A stretch of 64,000 bases of DNA from Arcobacter suis CECT 7833 (GCF_003544815.1 NZ_CP032100.1:310001-374000), one strand, 5' to 3'. Positions 20,311-29,538 are shown, numbered from the stretch's first letter. Numbers and translations are program-made. Notes: generated by a model not told the origin, from the letters alone.

Positions 20311-21621
20311 ATGAGTTCAAACAAAAAATTATTTATACAAACAATAGGTTGTCAGATGAATGATACTGACAGCCAACATATACAAGCAGAACTTGAAAAA
20401 CATAAAGGTTATGTAGCAACTGACAAAATGGAAGATGCTGATTTAATTATTATTAATACATGTTCTGTTAGAGAAAAACCTGTCTCAAAACTTTTTTCAG
20501 AAATTGGACAATTTAATAAAAAGAAAAAAGCTGGCGCAAAAATAGGTGTTTGTGGTTGTACTGCTTCTCACTTAGGTCATGACATTATTAAAAGAGCACC
20601 TTATGTGGATTTTGTTGTGGGTGCTAGAAATATTTCTAAAATCAAAGATGTAGTTGATATTAAAGGTTCAGTTGAAATTTCAATTGATAATGATGAATCA
20701 ACTTACGAATTTGCAACTGCAAAAACAAATCAATATAGAGCAAGTGTTAATATCTCAGTTGGTTGTGATAAAAAATGTACCTATTGTATAGTTCCAAGTA
20801 CTCGTGGTGAAGAGATTTCAATTCCACCTGAAATGATTATTGAACAAGTAAAAAAATCTGTTGATTTAGGTGCTGTTGAAGTTATGCTTTTAGGTCAAAA
20901 TGTTAATTCTTACGGGAAAAACTTTTCTGATGGAAGAGGTAAATATTCATTTACAAATCTTTTACAAGATGTTTCAAAAGTAGAGGGTTTAGAACGAATC
21001 AGATTTACATCTCCACATCCTTTACATATGGATGATGATTTTATTGAAGAGTTTGCTAAAAATGACAAAATCTCAAAATGTATTCATATGCCTTTACAAA
21101 GTGGTTCTACAGAAATTTTAAGAGCCATGAAAAGAGGATATACAAAAGAATGGTTTTTAAATAGAGCGGCAAAATTAAGAGCATTAGTTCCAAATCTTAG
21201 AATTACAACAGATATTATTGTTGCATTTCCAGGAGAGACACAAAAAGATTTTGAAGATACTTTAGATGTTGTGAATCAAGTTAAATTTGATCAAATTTTC
21301 AATTTTAAATACTCTGCAAGACCTGGAACTGAAGCTTTAAATTTAAAAGATTTAGAAATTCCTGATGAAATTGGAAGTGCTAGATTAATTGAATTAATTG
21401 AACTTCATAAAAGACATCTTGAAGATACAATGCCTACTTATGTTGGAGAAACTTTAAATGTATTAGTTGAAAGTTTAAAACCAAATGGTGAAGTTTGTGG
21501 ATTTACTGATAACTCTTTACAAGTATTTACAAAAGGAAGTGATGAACTTTTAGGTAAATTTGTAGATGTAAAAATTACTGAAGCTTCACGAACATCTTTA
21601 AAAGGTGAAGTTGTTCTTTAA
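20311..21621 (+). CDS. miaB: tRNA-2-methylthio-N6-dimethylallyladenosine synthase
   Basis: A radical-SAM methylthiotransferase that modifies A37 of tRNAs reading UNN codons. The 436 residues carry the N-terminal UPF0004 domain with three cluster cysteines (Cys14 in TIGCQMNDTDS, then NTCSVREKP, then GVCGCTAS). The radical-SAM motif GCDKKCTYCIVPSTRG follows at about residues 150-165, and a C-terminal TRAM domain after about 370. There is no strong ribosome-binding site. The stop overlaps the next start by one base (TAATG), implying translational coupling. Confidence 0.96.
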   Translation: MSSNKKLFIQTIGCQMNDTDSQHIQAELEKHKGYVATDKMEDADLIIINTCSVREKPVSKLFSEIGQFNKKKKAGAKIGVCGCTASHLGHDIIKRAPYVDFVVGARNISKIKDVVDIKGSVEISIDNDESTYEFATAKTNQYRASVNISVGCDKKCTYCIVPSTRGEEISIPPEMIIEQVKKSVDLGAVEVMLLGQNVNSYGKNFSDGRGKYSFTNLLQDVSKVEGLERIRFTSPHPLHMDDDFIEEFAKNDKISKCIHMPLQSGSTEILRAMKRGYTKEWFLNRAAKLRALVPNLRITTDIIVAFPGETQKDFEDTLDVVNQVKFDQIFNFKYSARPGTEALNLKDLEIPDEIGSARLIELIELHKRHLEDTMPTYVGETLNVLVESLKPNGEVCGFTDNSLQVFTKGSDELLGKFVDVKITEASRTSLKGEVVL

Positions 21622-22235
21622 TGAAAAACTACTTTAAATTTAGTGTACTACCTTATATATTATATTTATTAATTAAATTGATATATTTAACAAATAGAAA
21701 AACTTTTCATCACCCAAAATTAAATGAAAATGAAGCTTTTATTTTTGTTGCATGGCATGGAGATTTAGTTTCTCAACCGATTAATTATTTTAATAAAAGA
21801 CCAAATGGTAAAGTAAAAACGATGATTAGTCAAAGTAAAGATGGGGAAATTATTGCAAAAGTATATTCTTTATTTGGTATAGGTGCAATTAGAGGATCTT
21901 CTTCTAAAGGTGCAGCTAAAGCATTAATTAGTACAATAAGAGAAATTAAATCAGGTTACGATGTTGCAATATCACCTGATGGTCCAAGAGGCCCTAGATT
22001 TAGCGTTGCATCAGGTGTTGTGGCTATCGCTCAAAAAAGTGGTGCAAGAATTGTAGTTTTAAGTTCTAAACCAGAAAAATATTGGCAATTTAATTCTTGG
22101 GATAAATTTATATTACCAAAACCATTTGGGAAAGTAAATTTTTATATGTCAGAACCTTACGATATTGTTAATCTAGAGTTTGAAGAAGCGAGAGATTTTA
22201 TTAAAAATAAGATGTTGTTAAATGTTATACTTTAA
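21621..22235 (+). CDS. DUF374 lysophospholipid acyltransferase-like protein
   Basis: A 204-residue member of the lysophospholipid acyltransferase superfamily, DUF374 branch. An N-terminal hydrophobic anchor covers about residues 8-24 (VLPYILYLLIKLIYL). FVAWHGDLVSQP is the branch equivalent of the HX4D motif. MISQSKDGEII, RGSSSKGAAKAL and ISPDGPRGPRF are further family blocks. It probably acylates a lipid or lipid A precursor at the inner membrane, but the substrate is unproven. It is coupled to miaB by a one-base overlap and followed 21 bases later by the 541-residue protein. Confidence 0.85.
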   Translation: MKNYFKFSVLPYILYLLIKLIYLTNRKTFHHPKLNENEAFIFVAWHGDLVSQPINYFNKRPNGKVKTMISQSKDGEIIAKVYSLFGIGAIRGSSSKGAAKALISTIREIKSGYDVAISPDGPRGPRFSVASGVVAIAQKSGARIVVLSSKPEKYWQFNSWDKFILPKPFGKVNFYMSEPYDIVNLEFEEARDFIKNKMLLNVIL

Positions 22236-22256
22236 AAGAAGTTAGATAGGAAATAT

Positions 22257-23882
22257 ATGTTTACTAAAGAGTCTTTGTATATTAATGCTGTGAAATATGA
22301 TACCCAACTAAAACTTGATTATAAAAAATTAAATAATGAAGAGATTATTGATACTGATAATTCTGTTTTTTTAGTTGATAATGACTTATTACCTTTGGAT
22401 ATAGCTCAAAAATTAAATTCTTCACAAGAAGAAATTGATAATACTTATATTTCTACATTATTGATAAATGACACAACAAAACTTGTTCCTAAAGCAATAT
22501 CAGCAAAATTAAAAGATTGTGAAATAGCAAAATTTAATAATGAGTTTGATATTGCTGTACTTAAAACAACTCTCTTTGAAACAAAAAATTATTTTGTAAA
22601 AACAGGAATAGACTATGTTTATTCAGCTTTTCATTTAATAAATCTTCACATAGATAAAAATATATCAAGAAGTGAATTTATAGTATTTTTATTTAATAGC
22701 AAAGCTTTTATTGTTATTTTAGATGCTGCAGGAATTATTGTTCATAATACAATTTTAGATTTGGCTTGTTTTGATACTATTAAAAAAACTCATTTTTATG
22801 ATGATGATATTGATGGGCAAAAACTTTTTGATGAAATTTATTATTTAGAATTAAATGAGATTATTCATAATACCTTAAATGCATTTTATGAGAAAAAGAA
22901 TAATGTTTTTGTAGAAAAAGTGACTATTCTTTATGTTTTAAAACAGTTATCTCAAGAACAAATTGAACAATTAGGTGAAGATTTATTATTAAAAGTAGAA
23001 TACCATCCAATAAATATTGATGAAGAAATCTTTGAGTTATCAAGGGATAAACATTTAAAGAAAAGTTTCATAAAACCTAGAAAAAAGAAAAAGAAAAGAA
23101 ATTATACAAATTTATATATATTCTTATTTATTGTTTTAGTTGGATTTTTAGCTTATCAAGCATATTTAAAAGTTGATTTTAATGAATTATTTAAAAAAGA
23201 AACAGTTTCTGAAAAAACAATAGATATACAAAAAATTGAAGATATTCTTGAATTGCCAGATCATTTAGCTTTAAATGATCAAATAGAACAAAGAATAAAA
23301 TCAATATTTGAAACAATTCCAAATGAAGTATATTTAAAAGAATTAAAAATAGAAAAAAATATTTTAGAATTAAAGGGTAACTTTTTAAATGAAGGAATTT
23401 TTGCAAGTGCTTTAAAACCTAATTTAAATAAATTATATAAAGAAGTTGTTTATTCTACATCATCAAGTGATAAAAAAGTTAATATTGATGGTGTAATTCT
23501 TGCAAGAAATGATATTGAACTAAATAAAACTTATAAAACATATGATAAACAATATCTAACAGATGAATTTATGGCTTTAGATAGAGTAACTGAACAATTA
23601 AAAATTTTAATGCCAATTGATTCAATAATAAAGTTTAATACAACAGCTAGTAATAGTACTATCACAAGATTTGTTTATTCAGTAAATATTTTAGTAAAAG
23701 ACCCTAGAGAATTTTTTGATATGATTGAAGTGTTAAATAATGAATTATATTCAATTCATATTGCTTATCCAATTAGTATGTTAAAAACAGAAGCTGGAAT
23801 AGAAATAGAATTTGTTTTAGTATTTAATCAACAAAATGAATCAAAAGAAGAAATTAAAGAAGAAAAAGAAGAAACAAAATAA
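22257..23882 (+). CDS. Bitopic membrane protein with PilM/PilN/PilO-like layout
   Basis: A 541-residue protein I cannot assign to a named family with certainty. About residues 1-270 are cytoplasmic and acidic, with strand-rich segments (FIVFLFNSKAFIVILDAAG, then VTILYVLKQLS) reminiscent of an actin-like PilM/GspL fold. A Lys/Arg cluster (KPRKKKKKR) precedes one membrane helix at about 285-305. The periplasmic part (about 306-525) has a helical region then an alpha/beta segment like PilN/PilO. The end is Glu/Lys-rich. Type IV pilus or type II secretion platform proteins share this order, so a role in DNA uptake or secretion is a guess. It follows the acyltransferase gene and ends in a hairpin shared with mqnE. 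Confidence 0.6.
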   Translation: MFTKESLYINAVKYDTQLKLDYKKLNNEEIIDTDNSVFLVDNDLLPLDIAQKLNSSQEEIDNTYISTLLINDTTKLVPKAISAKLKDCEIAKFNNEFDIAVLKTTLFETKNYFVKTGIDYVYSAFHLINLHIDKNISRSEFIVFLFNSKAFIVILDAAGIIVHNTILDLACFDTIKKTHFYDDDIDGQKLFDEIYYLELNEIIHNTLNAFYEKKNNVFVEKVTILYVLKQLSQEQIEQLGEDLLLKVEYHPINIDEEIFELSRDKHLKKSFIKPRKKKKKRNYTNLYIFLFIVLVGFLAYQAYLKVDFNELFKKETVSEKTIDIQKIEDILELPDHLALNDQIEQRIKSIFETIPNEVYLKELKIEKNILELKGNFLNEGIFASALKPNLNKLYKEVVYSTSSSDKKVNIDGVILARNDIELNKTYKTYDKQYLTDEFMALDRVTEQLKILMPIDSIIKFNTTASNSTITRFVYSVNILVKDPREFFDMIEVLNNELYSIHIAYPISMLKTEAGIEIEFVLVFNQQNESKEEIKEEKEETK

Positions 23883-23907
23883 AAACTTGGAAATTTACCA
23901 AGTTTTT
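23881..23907. terminator. Bidirectional terminator between the 541-residue gene and mqnE
   Basis: A perfect 10-base-pair stem (23881-23890 with 23898-23907, 7-base loop) with A-run and T-run flanks suits both strands. It overlaps the last two bases of one stop codon and extends past the other. Confidence 0.85.
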
Positions 23908-24956
23908 ATTTCATTATAAATTGAATCTCTCTCAACGGGTATAAATCCAGAATTTCTAATCAAATCAACAAATTCCATTTGAGCTATTCCATTTGCACTA
24001 GAAGCTCCCGCTGCACTTTGAATTGCTTCTTTTTCAATTGTTCCATCCACATCATTTGCCCCAAATTCTTGAGCAATTAATGCAAGTTTTACAGTTGAAG
24101 TTGCCCAATAAGCTTTTATATTTGGAATATTATCAAGTAAAATTCTAGCTATTGCATAAGTTTTTAATATTTCTTGACCTGTTAAAGGTTCTTTAACTTT
24201 TAAGTAATTATTTTCAGTTTGATAAACAAGTGGAATAAAGGCATTAAACCCACCTGTAATGTCTTGTAAGTCCCTTAATCTTAATATATGGTCAATTCTA
24301 TGGTTTCTATCTTCAACATGTCCAAAAAGCATTGTAGCATTACTTTTTCTGCCTTTTAGATGCCAAAGTTTGTGAATCTCTAACCATTGATCAGAAGTAA
24401 CTTTTCCACCACAGATTCTTTTTCTCACTGTTTCATCAAAAATTTCAGCACCACCACCTGGCATTGAATCAATTCCATGTGCTATCATCATATTAATAAT
24501 CTCTTCGTATGAAAGCTTATATTCAGTACTTAAAAAATGAATTTCAGCAGCTGTTAGAGCTTTTACATGAATATTGGGAAAATTATCTTTGATTTTTTTA
24601 AAAACATCCATATACCATTGTAATCCAGTATGTGGATTATGAGCTGAAACAATATGAACCTCTTTGATATTGTTTTTTGAAGAATTTTTTACAATTTCAA
24701 GAATTTCTTCATGGCTCATTGTATATTGTTCAGGATTTTTTCTGCTTGCACTATATGCACAAAATTGGCAAACATCTTTACAAATATTTGTTGGATTTAT
24801 ATGTCTATTTATATTAAAATAGGTTTTTTTACCATGTTTATTTGTTCTGATTTTATTTGCAAAAGAAGCAAGAGTGAATAAATCTAAATCGTATAATTTT
24901 ATTGCATCTTCATAATTTAATCGTTCATTTTTTTCTAATTTTTCTATAATACTCAT
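23895..24956 (-). CDS. mqnE: Aminofutalosine synthase (radical SAM)
   Basis: Joins a carboxyvinyl benzoate precursor to adenosyl from SAM in the futalosine route to menaquinone. The 353 residues include the radical-SAM cysteines Cys59, Cys63 and Cys66 (NICKDVCQFCAYS). MPGGGAEIFDETVRKRICGGK is a signature shared by MqnE/MqnC and CofH-like enzymes; the HPEEM-type and NATMLFGHVED segments favour MqnE over MqnC. It lies 7 bases after the small membrane protein gene and ends a minus-strand run with carbonic anhydrase and bioF. Confidence 0.88.
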   Translation of the reverse strand: MSIIEKLEKNERLNYEDAIKLYDLDLFTLASFANKIRTNKHGKKTYFNINRHINPTNICKDVCQFCAYSASRKNPEQYTMSHEEILEIVKNSSKNNIKEVHIVSAHNPHTGLQWYMDVFKKIKDNFPNIHVKALTAAEIHFLSTEYKLSYEEIINMMIAHGIDSMPGGGAEIFDETVRKRICGGKVTSDQWLEIHKLWHLKGRKSNATMLFGHVEDRNHRIDHILRLRDLQDITGGFNAFIPLVYQTENNYLKVKEPLTGQEILKTYAIARILLDNIPNIKAYWATSTVKLALIAQEFGANDVDGTIEKEAIQSAAGASSANGIAQMEFVDLIRNSGFIPVERDSIYNEIKTW

Positions 24957-24963
24957 AATTTTC

Positions 24964-25284
24964 CTATTTACAATTAAAGTCTTTTGTATATTGCTGATTT
25001 CTGTCTTGATGAATGAAACCTATACAACTTTGATTTAAATCATTATCATAAAAGATAATTTTATAAACACTACTTTTATATCTAGTTTCACTATCTTCTA
25101 CTTCTAATTTATTTATAACTTTTAATTGTTTTATATTTGTATGTCCAATAGTTGCAAGGACTTCTGTTAGTTTTTTTTCTTTTAAATCTTTTATTACATA
25201 AAAAATTGCAAAAGCAATAACAATAATAACACTAATAATAACAACAGTCTTTTTAGGAAGTTTTCTTACTTGATGCGTATTCAT
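24964..25284 (-). CDS. Small single-pass membrane protein
   Basis: A 106-residue protein with a basic N-terminus (HQVRKLPKK), one membrane helix at about residues 13-32 (VVIISVIIVIAFAIFYVI) and a soluble domain of about 70 residues, probably periplasmic. That domain has two cysteines near the end (SCIGF and the final FNCK). I recognise no family. It sits 1 base after carbonic anhydrase and 7 bases before mqnE, so it is cotranscribed with them. Confidence 0.65.
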   Translation of the reverse strand: MNTHQVRKLPKKTVVIISVIIVIAFAIFYVIKDLKEKKLTEVLATIGHTNIKQLKVINKLEVEDSETRYKSSVYKIIFYDNDLNQSCIGFIHQDRNQQYTKDFNCK

Positions 25285-25285
25285 T

Positions 25286-25927
25286 TTAATTCTCCTTTAG
25301 TGGTTTAAATGAACATTCTTCTCCATCATAATACTCAATAGTTCCATCTTCTATTCTATAATACCAACCATGTATTTGAAGTTCACCAGCTTTTACTTTT
25401 CTTTCAACTTCTGGAAATGTTAATAAATTTTCCATTTGATGAACAATAGAAATTCTTTCAGTTGCTCTATATAATTTTTCTTTATCAGTTTTATCTTGAA
25501 TTGCAAGAAGTGTATACTCTTTTGCTCTTTTTCCTAGTTCTAACCATTTTCTTACATGGATTAAATCAGGTGAATTATCCAAGTTTTGGTATAAACTTTT
25601 ACATGCTCCACAATGAGAATGTCCACAAATAATGATATGTTTAACACCTAAAACAGAAACAGCATATTCAATAGCAGCTGAACTTCCATGGTAATCATCA
25701 TCTGGATTATATGGTGGAACAAAATTCCCAACATTTCTTAAAATAAACATATCACCAGGTTTTGTATCAAGCATTAAGTCAGGAGTAACTCTACTATCAC
25801 TACATCCAACAAAAAGAATTTCAGGCTTTTGACCTTTTTCAACTAACTCTTTTAAATCACCTTCATATTTAGGAAAACTAGCTTCTCTAAATTTTTTATT
25901 ACCTTTAATTAAATCATTTATTAACAT
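25286..25927 (-). CDS. can: Beta-class carbonic anhydrase
   Basis: Interconverts CO2 and bicarbonate in the cytoplasm. The 213 residues have the beta-class zinc site: Cys42 with Asp44/Arg46 in VGCSDSRVTPD, and His103 and Cys106 in IICGHSHCGAC. ILRNVGNFVPP is also family-typical. It overlaps the 3' end of bioF by 14 bases, so translation is probably coupled. In a capnophilic or microaerobic organism it would supply bicarbonate to biotin- and PEP-dependent carboxylation. Confidence 0.95.
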   Translation of the reverse strand: MLINDLIKGNKKFREASFPKYEGDLKELVEKGQKPEILFVGCSDSRVTPDLMLDTKPGDMFILRNVGNFVPPYNPDDDYHGSSAAIEYAVSVLGVKHIIICGHSHCGACKSLYQNLDNSPDLIHVRKWLELGKRAKEYTLLAIQDKTDKEKLYRATERISIVHQMENLLTFPEVERKVKAGELQIHGWYYRIEDGTIEYYDGEECSFKPLKEN

Positions 25928-27029
25928 TTGAATCCTTTAATAAGTTACATACTTTTGTTAAGTCATCTTTATTTATATCAATTTTTGCAATTAACCGAAT
26001 AATTGCTTCTTTTACAGTTGGTTGCCTGATTGCACCAACCAAAAAACCATTTTTCTTCAAATTTTCTTGTATCATTTTTACTTTTTTATTATCACCTATT
26101 AATATAGGAATAATTAAGCTTTGGGAATTTAAACCCAAGATATTTTTAATTATAGTTAAATTGTTTTTTATTTGTTCTTTTAAAATTTTTTTATTTTTTA
26201 TAATAAAATCCAAAGATTCATTTGCAAGTGCTGTATCAAATAAAGAAGGAGCAGTTGAGTAGATAATAGGTTTTGCTCTATTTGTTAAAAAATCAATGAT
26301 TTGTTTTGAAGCTAAAATATAAGCTCCATAAGATCCATAAGCTTTTCCTAAAGTTCCCATTTTAACATGATATTTGTTTGGTTTTATTTTGTAATAATCA
26401 AAAATACCCAAAAGATTATTTCCAATAACTCCAAAACTATGGGCTTCATCAACTATTAAAATTGCTTTTTTCTTATTAGCAATTTCAAATATTTCTAAAG
26501 GAGCTAAATCTCCACCCATTGAATAAACACCTTCAATAGCTATAATATTTCTTCCAGTTCTTTGGTTTGTTGAAATCTTTTTTTCTAAATCTTTAAAATC
26601 ATTATGATTAAAAACAACTACTTGTTCAGATTTTAAAAGTTTTGTTGCAAGAATTCCGCTTGCATGGTACTCTTCATCTATAAATAAAGTGTCATTTTTT
26701 CTCACAAGTGCTTCAATCATAGAGATATTTGCTAAAAATCCTGACCCTACAATAACTCCAGCTTCAAAACCATTTACTTCACACAATCTATCTTCAAATT
26801 TTTTGTGAATTTTACTATATCCATTTACTAACATTGAAGCTTTTGGTGAGTGATAGTTTTCTTTTAGAACATTTTCATAGGCATTTTGGAAAAGAATTTT
26901 GTTTGTAGAAAGACCCAAATAATCATTTGAGGCTAGATCAACTAAATTATCATCAAATAGTTCTCTGGTTCTAAAACGATTCGACTTTTTAATTGATTCT
27001 AATTCTTTTGAGTACAAATATTTCTCCAT
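25914..27029 (-). CDS. bioF: 8-amino-7-oxononanoate synthase
   Basis: A PLP enzyme that condenses pimeloyl thioester with alanine in biotin synthesis. The 371 residues belong to the alpha-oxoamine synthase family: NDYLGLSTNK near the N-terminus, EGVYSMGGDLAPL, the DEAHSFGVIG PLP-contacting segment, and the PLP lysine in KMGTLGKAYGSYGAY. The C-terminal IRLIAKIDINKDDL segment is diverged from the usual LRIT-type block but aligns in place. The related Kbl and HemA-like enzymes are less likely given the length. It is first in the run bioF-can-small membrane protein-mqnE. Confidence 0.88.
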   Translation of the reverse strand: MEKYLYSKELESIKKSNRFRTRELFDDNLVDLASNDYLGLSTNKILFQNAYENVLKENYHSPKASMLVNGYSKIHKKFEDRLCEVNGFEAGVIVGSGFLANISMIEALVRKNDTLFIDEEYHASGILATKLLKSEQVVVFNHNDFKDLEKKISTNQRTGRNIIAIEGVYSMGGDLAPLEIFEIANKKKAILIVDEAHSFGVIGNNLLGIFDYYKIKPNKYHVKMGTLGKAYGSYGAYILASKQIIDFLTNRAKPIIYSTAPSLFDTALANESLDFIIKNKKILKEQIKNNLTIIKNILGLNSQSLIIPILIGDNKKVKMIQENLKKNGFLVGAIRQPTVKEAIIRLIAKIDINKDDLTKVCNLLKDSNVNK

Positions 27030-27156
27030 GAGTATTTGTGTATGATAACTAAAAACTGCTAATAAAAAATTAAATTTTATAATTTCTCTCTCTTGCTAGA
27101 TTATTGCTACTATGAGTTGTTATAATTCTTCATACTAATTTTTATATAAGTCAATA

Positions 27157-27195
27157 AAAGTAAGAGGTGTTTTTGCGACCTTCACCTCTTACTTT
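27157..27195 (-). terminator. Hairpin after yraN
   Basis: A perfect 13-base-pair stem (27157-27169 with 27183-27195, 13-base loop) begins 9 bases beyond the yraN stop on the minus strand. It marks the end of the OmpA-MidA-ThiS-YraN run. The T-tract is short. Confidence 0.7.
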
Positions 27196-27203
27196 CATTT
27201 TTG

Positions 27204-27536
27204 TTAAATAGTAATATTCTCAATAAAATCTATAGTTTCTTCTGTAATTATAATTGCATCAATACAAAAAGCAACATCTAATTTTTTTGTTTGTAGATAA
27301 TAATCCACACTTCTTTTTATTTTAGAGAGTTTCGAAGCTGTAAGATTGTTTATGGCAGTTTCATAATCAGGTGCAGATTTTACTTCACAAAAGTGATAAA
27401 TCTCATTTTTTTTAGCGATAATGTCTATTTCGCCTAGTTTTTTTGCGTAGAAGTTTTGTTCAATTATTTGAAAATTCAAATCTTGCAAAAAAGATATTGC
27501 TCTTTTTTCTGCAAAATTTCCTTTTTCTCTACTCAT
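27204..27536 (-). CDS. YraN family (UPF0102) nuclease-fold protein
   Basis: 110 residues of the UPF0102/YraN family, which has a restriction-endonuclease-like fold. GNFAEKRAISFL, then GEIDIIAKKN, then HFCEVKSAPDYE give the E, D and ExK residues expected of a PD-(D/E)xK active site. The cellular role of the family is unclear. It starts 6 bases after the thiS stop and is the last gene of its run. Confidence 0.88.
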   Translation of the reverse strand: MSREKGNFAEKRAISFLQDLNFQIIEQNFYAKKLGEIDIIAKKNEIYHFCEVKSAPDYETAINNLTASKLSKIKRSVDYYLQTKKLDVAFCIDAIIITEETIDFIENITI

Positions 27537-27542
27537 AAAAAA

Positions 27543-27743
27543 TCATCCACCACCAACAAATTGAAGAAGCTCGATTTTGTCATCATTTTTTGGAATAAAA
27601 CTACTCCATTCATCTTTTTTTACGATATTCATATTAACAGCTGCTGCCATTACTTTATTTTCAATTTGTAAATCTGTAATAATATTTTGAAGTGAAGATG
27701 AGTCATTAAACTCTTTTGTTTCGCCATTTATTATAAGTGTCAT
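27543..27743 (-). CDS. thiS: Sulfur carrier protein ThiS
   Basis: A ubiquitin-like sulfur carrier for the thiazole part of thiamine. The 66 residues start MTLIINGETKEF and end ELLQFVGGG; the C-terminal Gly-Gly is the site of thiocarboxylation (here three glycines). No other thi gene is adjacent, which is unusual but seen where thiamine genes are dispersed. It lies between the MidA-like and yraN genes on the same strand. Confidence 0.88.
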   Translation of the reverse strand: MTLIINGETKEFNDSSSLQNIITDLQIENKVMAAAVNMNIVKKDEWSSFIPKNDDKIELLQFVGGG

Positions 27744-27794
27744 TTTTATACCTTATTATATTTTTTATAAAGTTAGATTATACAAATAGTTTAC

Positions 27795-28802
27795 TTATTT
27801 TCTTACATTCAAAGTTTTGAATCTATCGCCCATTCCTGTTGGTTCAAGTAGAATTTTTACTTTTTGAGTTTCTTTCAAATATGTTTTTTCATCAACATTT
27901 GCTTTTAAAATTTCAAGTAAATCTAAAATGCCGAACTCTACTAAAGATTTTAATTGAGTATTAAATTTTATATCCAAAATATCATTATTTAAAAAACAAT
28001 CTTTTAAATAATTAAAATGAACATCATAGGTAATATCAGAGTTTTTAAAGAGATCTTCTAAAGGTAAATTTTCTTCAAAAATAGGGTAAACAGAGTGTTT
28101 TTCATAAACTCTTGCTGAAAAATCATTTCTTGGAAATCTATCTCCATAATCAAAAGTTAAAAATTCAAAATGAGTTATATTTTCACAAATAATATTTACA
28201 AAATCTTTGTAAGAAAGGGCAACTTCACCTTTTGTAATAGAGTATTTTTTACAATGATTTATAATATTTTCATCAATACAATCAAAAAATTCTATTTTAT
28301 GATTTGAAACAAAGCCTTCTTGTAAAGTTCCTTCTTTATTTGTATAAACTAAATTACAAGCAAAAGCATCAAATATTTCATTTGCTATTATGTATGCATT
28401 TTCTAGTTTTACATTATTTATATCATCATAATGTTGCAATTTTATAAAATCTCCAAAAGAGTTAAATAGATAGTTTTTTTGTTGTTCTTGCAGATTTTCA
28501 AATCGCTCAACTATGGCAAAATTTAATGTGTCAAGAAGTTTAGGTTTTAAAGTATAAATAAACTGAATAATATCAGCTAATAAATATCCATGGTGCGCGC
28601 CAATTTCTAAAATAGTTGTATTAGACGGCAAAAATCCCTCTTCAATTGAAGCTATAATTTTTTTAGCAATTGAACCACCAAAAAAAGATGAGGTTGAAAC
28701 AGAAGTAAAAAAATCCCCATCTTTTCCTATTTGTTTGTAATTTGAGTAGTAGCCATCTTGACCATAAAGCCAATCACTAAAATAGTCGCTAAATTTTATC
28801 AT
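27795..28802 (-). CDS. MidA/NDUFAF7-like SAM-dependent methyltransferase
   Basis: A 335-residue DUF185 family protein. MidA/NDUFAF7 members methylate an arginine of complex I subunit NDUFS2 in mitochondria; bacterial targets are mostly unknown. The N-terminal YSNYKQIGKDGDFFTSVS and the SAM-binding ILEIGAHHGYLLADI (about residues 63-77) are diagnostic. AYIIANEIFDAFACN and FLTFDYGDRFP follow later. The start is ATG, 10 bases after the OmpA-type lipoprotein stop. No nuo genes are in the window. Confidence 0.85.
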   Translation of the reverse strand: MIKFSDYFSDWLYGQDGYYSNYKQIGKDGDFFTSVSTSSFFGGSIAKKIIASIEEGFLPSNTTILEIGAHHGYLLADIIQFIYTLKPKLLDTLNFAIVERFENLQEQQKNYLFNSFGDFIKLQHYDDINNVKLENAYIIANEIFDAFACNLVYTNKEGTLQEGFVSNHKIEFFDCIDENIINHCKKYSITKGEVALSYKDFVNIICENITHFEFLTFDYGDRFPRNDFSARVYEKHSVYPIFEENLPLEDLFKNSDITYDVHFNYLKDCFLNNDILDIKFNTQLKSLVEFGILDLLEILKANVDEKTYLKETQKVKILLEPTGMGDRFKTLNVRK

Positions 28803-28812
28803 AGATTATTTT

Positions 28813-29538
28813 TTATCTACAAACATCAATTACAGATTGTTGATTTGGATATAAATATACTTCAACTCTTCTATTTAATCCCATATTCGCATCACTTGTA
28901 TTTGGTGCGATTGGTTTATCAAATGAACAACCTTTTGAGAAGATTTGATTTTGAACACCTGTATTATTTATAATATTCCCCACATTTGTAGCTCTTTTTT
29001 CTGAAAGTGTTAAATTATAAGCATGAGTTCCTCGGCTATCAGTATGACCTACAACTTGAACTAAAGTATTTGGATATTTTTGTAAAACAGTTGTGATTTT
29101 TGCTATTTTAGTTCCCGCAGCATAAGTTGGATTTTCTGAGTTTGTTTCAAACATCATATTATCTCGAAACATGATTTTTACATAGTTATCTGTATTTGAA
29201 ACTATTAAATCTTGGTTTGGGTCAAGTGCTGCGGTTGGATTATTATTTACATTCGTATTTAAACTTTGCGCAACTTCTTTAGCTTGATTATCCATACTAT
29301 AACCAACTGCCCCTCCAATTGCAGCACCAGCAACTGCTCCAATAACTTTGTTTCTACCTTTATTTCCACCACCAATATTATTTCCAAGAACAATACCTGC
29401 TATTGCTCCTATTGTTGTACCTATAATTGCATTTTGATTTTCATCATAAGTTTGATTTCCTGTTCTTTGAGCACAACCACTAATCATTGTAATAATTGCA
29501 AAAGATGAAATAAGTGTTTTAAAATTTAATGATTTCAT
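28813..29538 (-). CDS. OmpA-family lipoprotein with glycine zipper
   Basis: 241 residues. A lipoprotein signal peptide with cleavage before Cys22 (MISGC) comes first. A glycine-zipper segment follows (about 38-85; TTIGAIAGIVLGNNIGGG, VIGAVAGAAIGGAVGY), resembling YiaD/SlyB-type lipoproteins. The C-terminal OmpA domain (about 125-241) has the peptidoglycan-binding VVGHTDSRGTHAYNLTLSE and NRRVEVYL. It would anchor the outer membrane to peptidoglycan. It is the first gene of the run continuing into midA-like, thiS and yraN, divergent from pyk. Confidence 0.9.
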   Translation of the reverse strand: MKSLNFKTLISSFAIITMISGCAQRTGNQTYDENQNAIIGTTIGAIAGIVLGNNIGGGNKGRNKVIGAVAGAAIGGAVGYSMDNQAKEVAQSLNTNVNNNPTAALDPNQDLIVSNTDNYVKIMFRDNMMFETNSENPTYAAGTKIAKITTVLQKYPNTLVQVVGHTDSRGTHAYNLTLSEKRATNVGNIINNTGVQNQIFSKGCSFDKPIAPNTSDANMGLNRRVEVYLYPNQQSVIDVCR

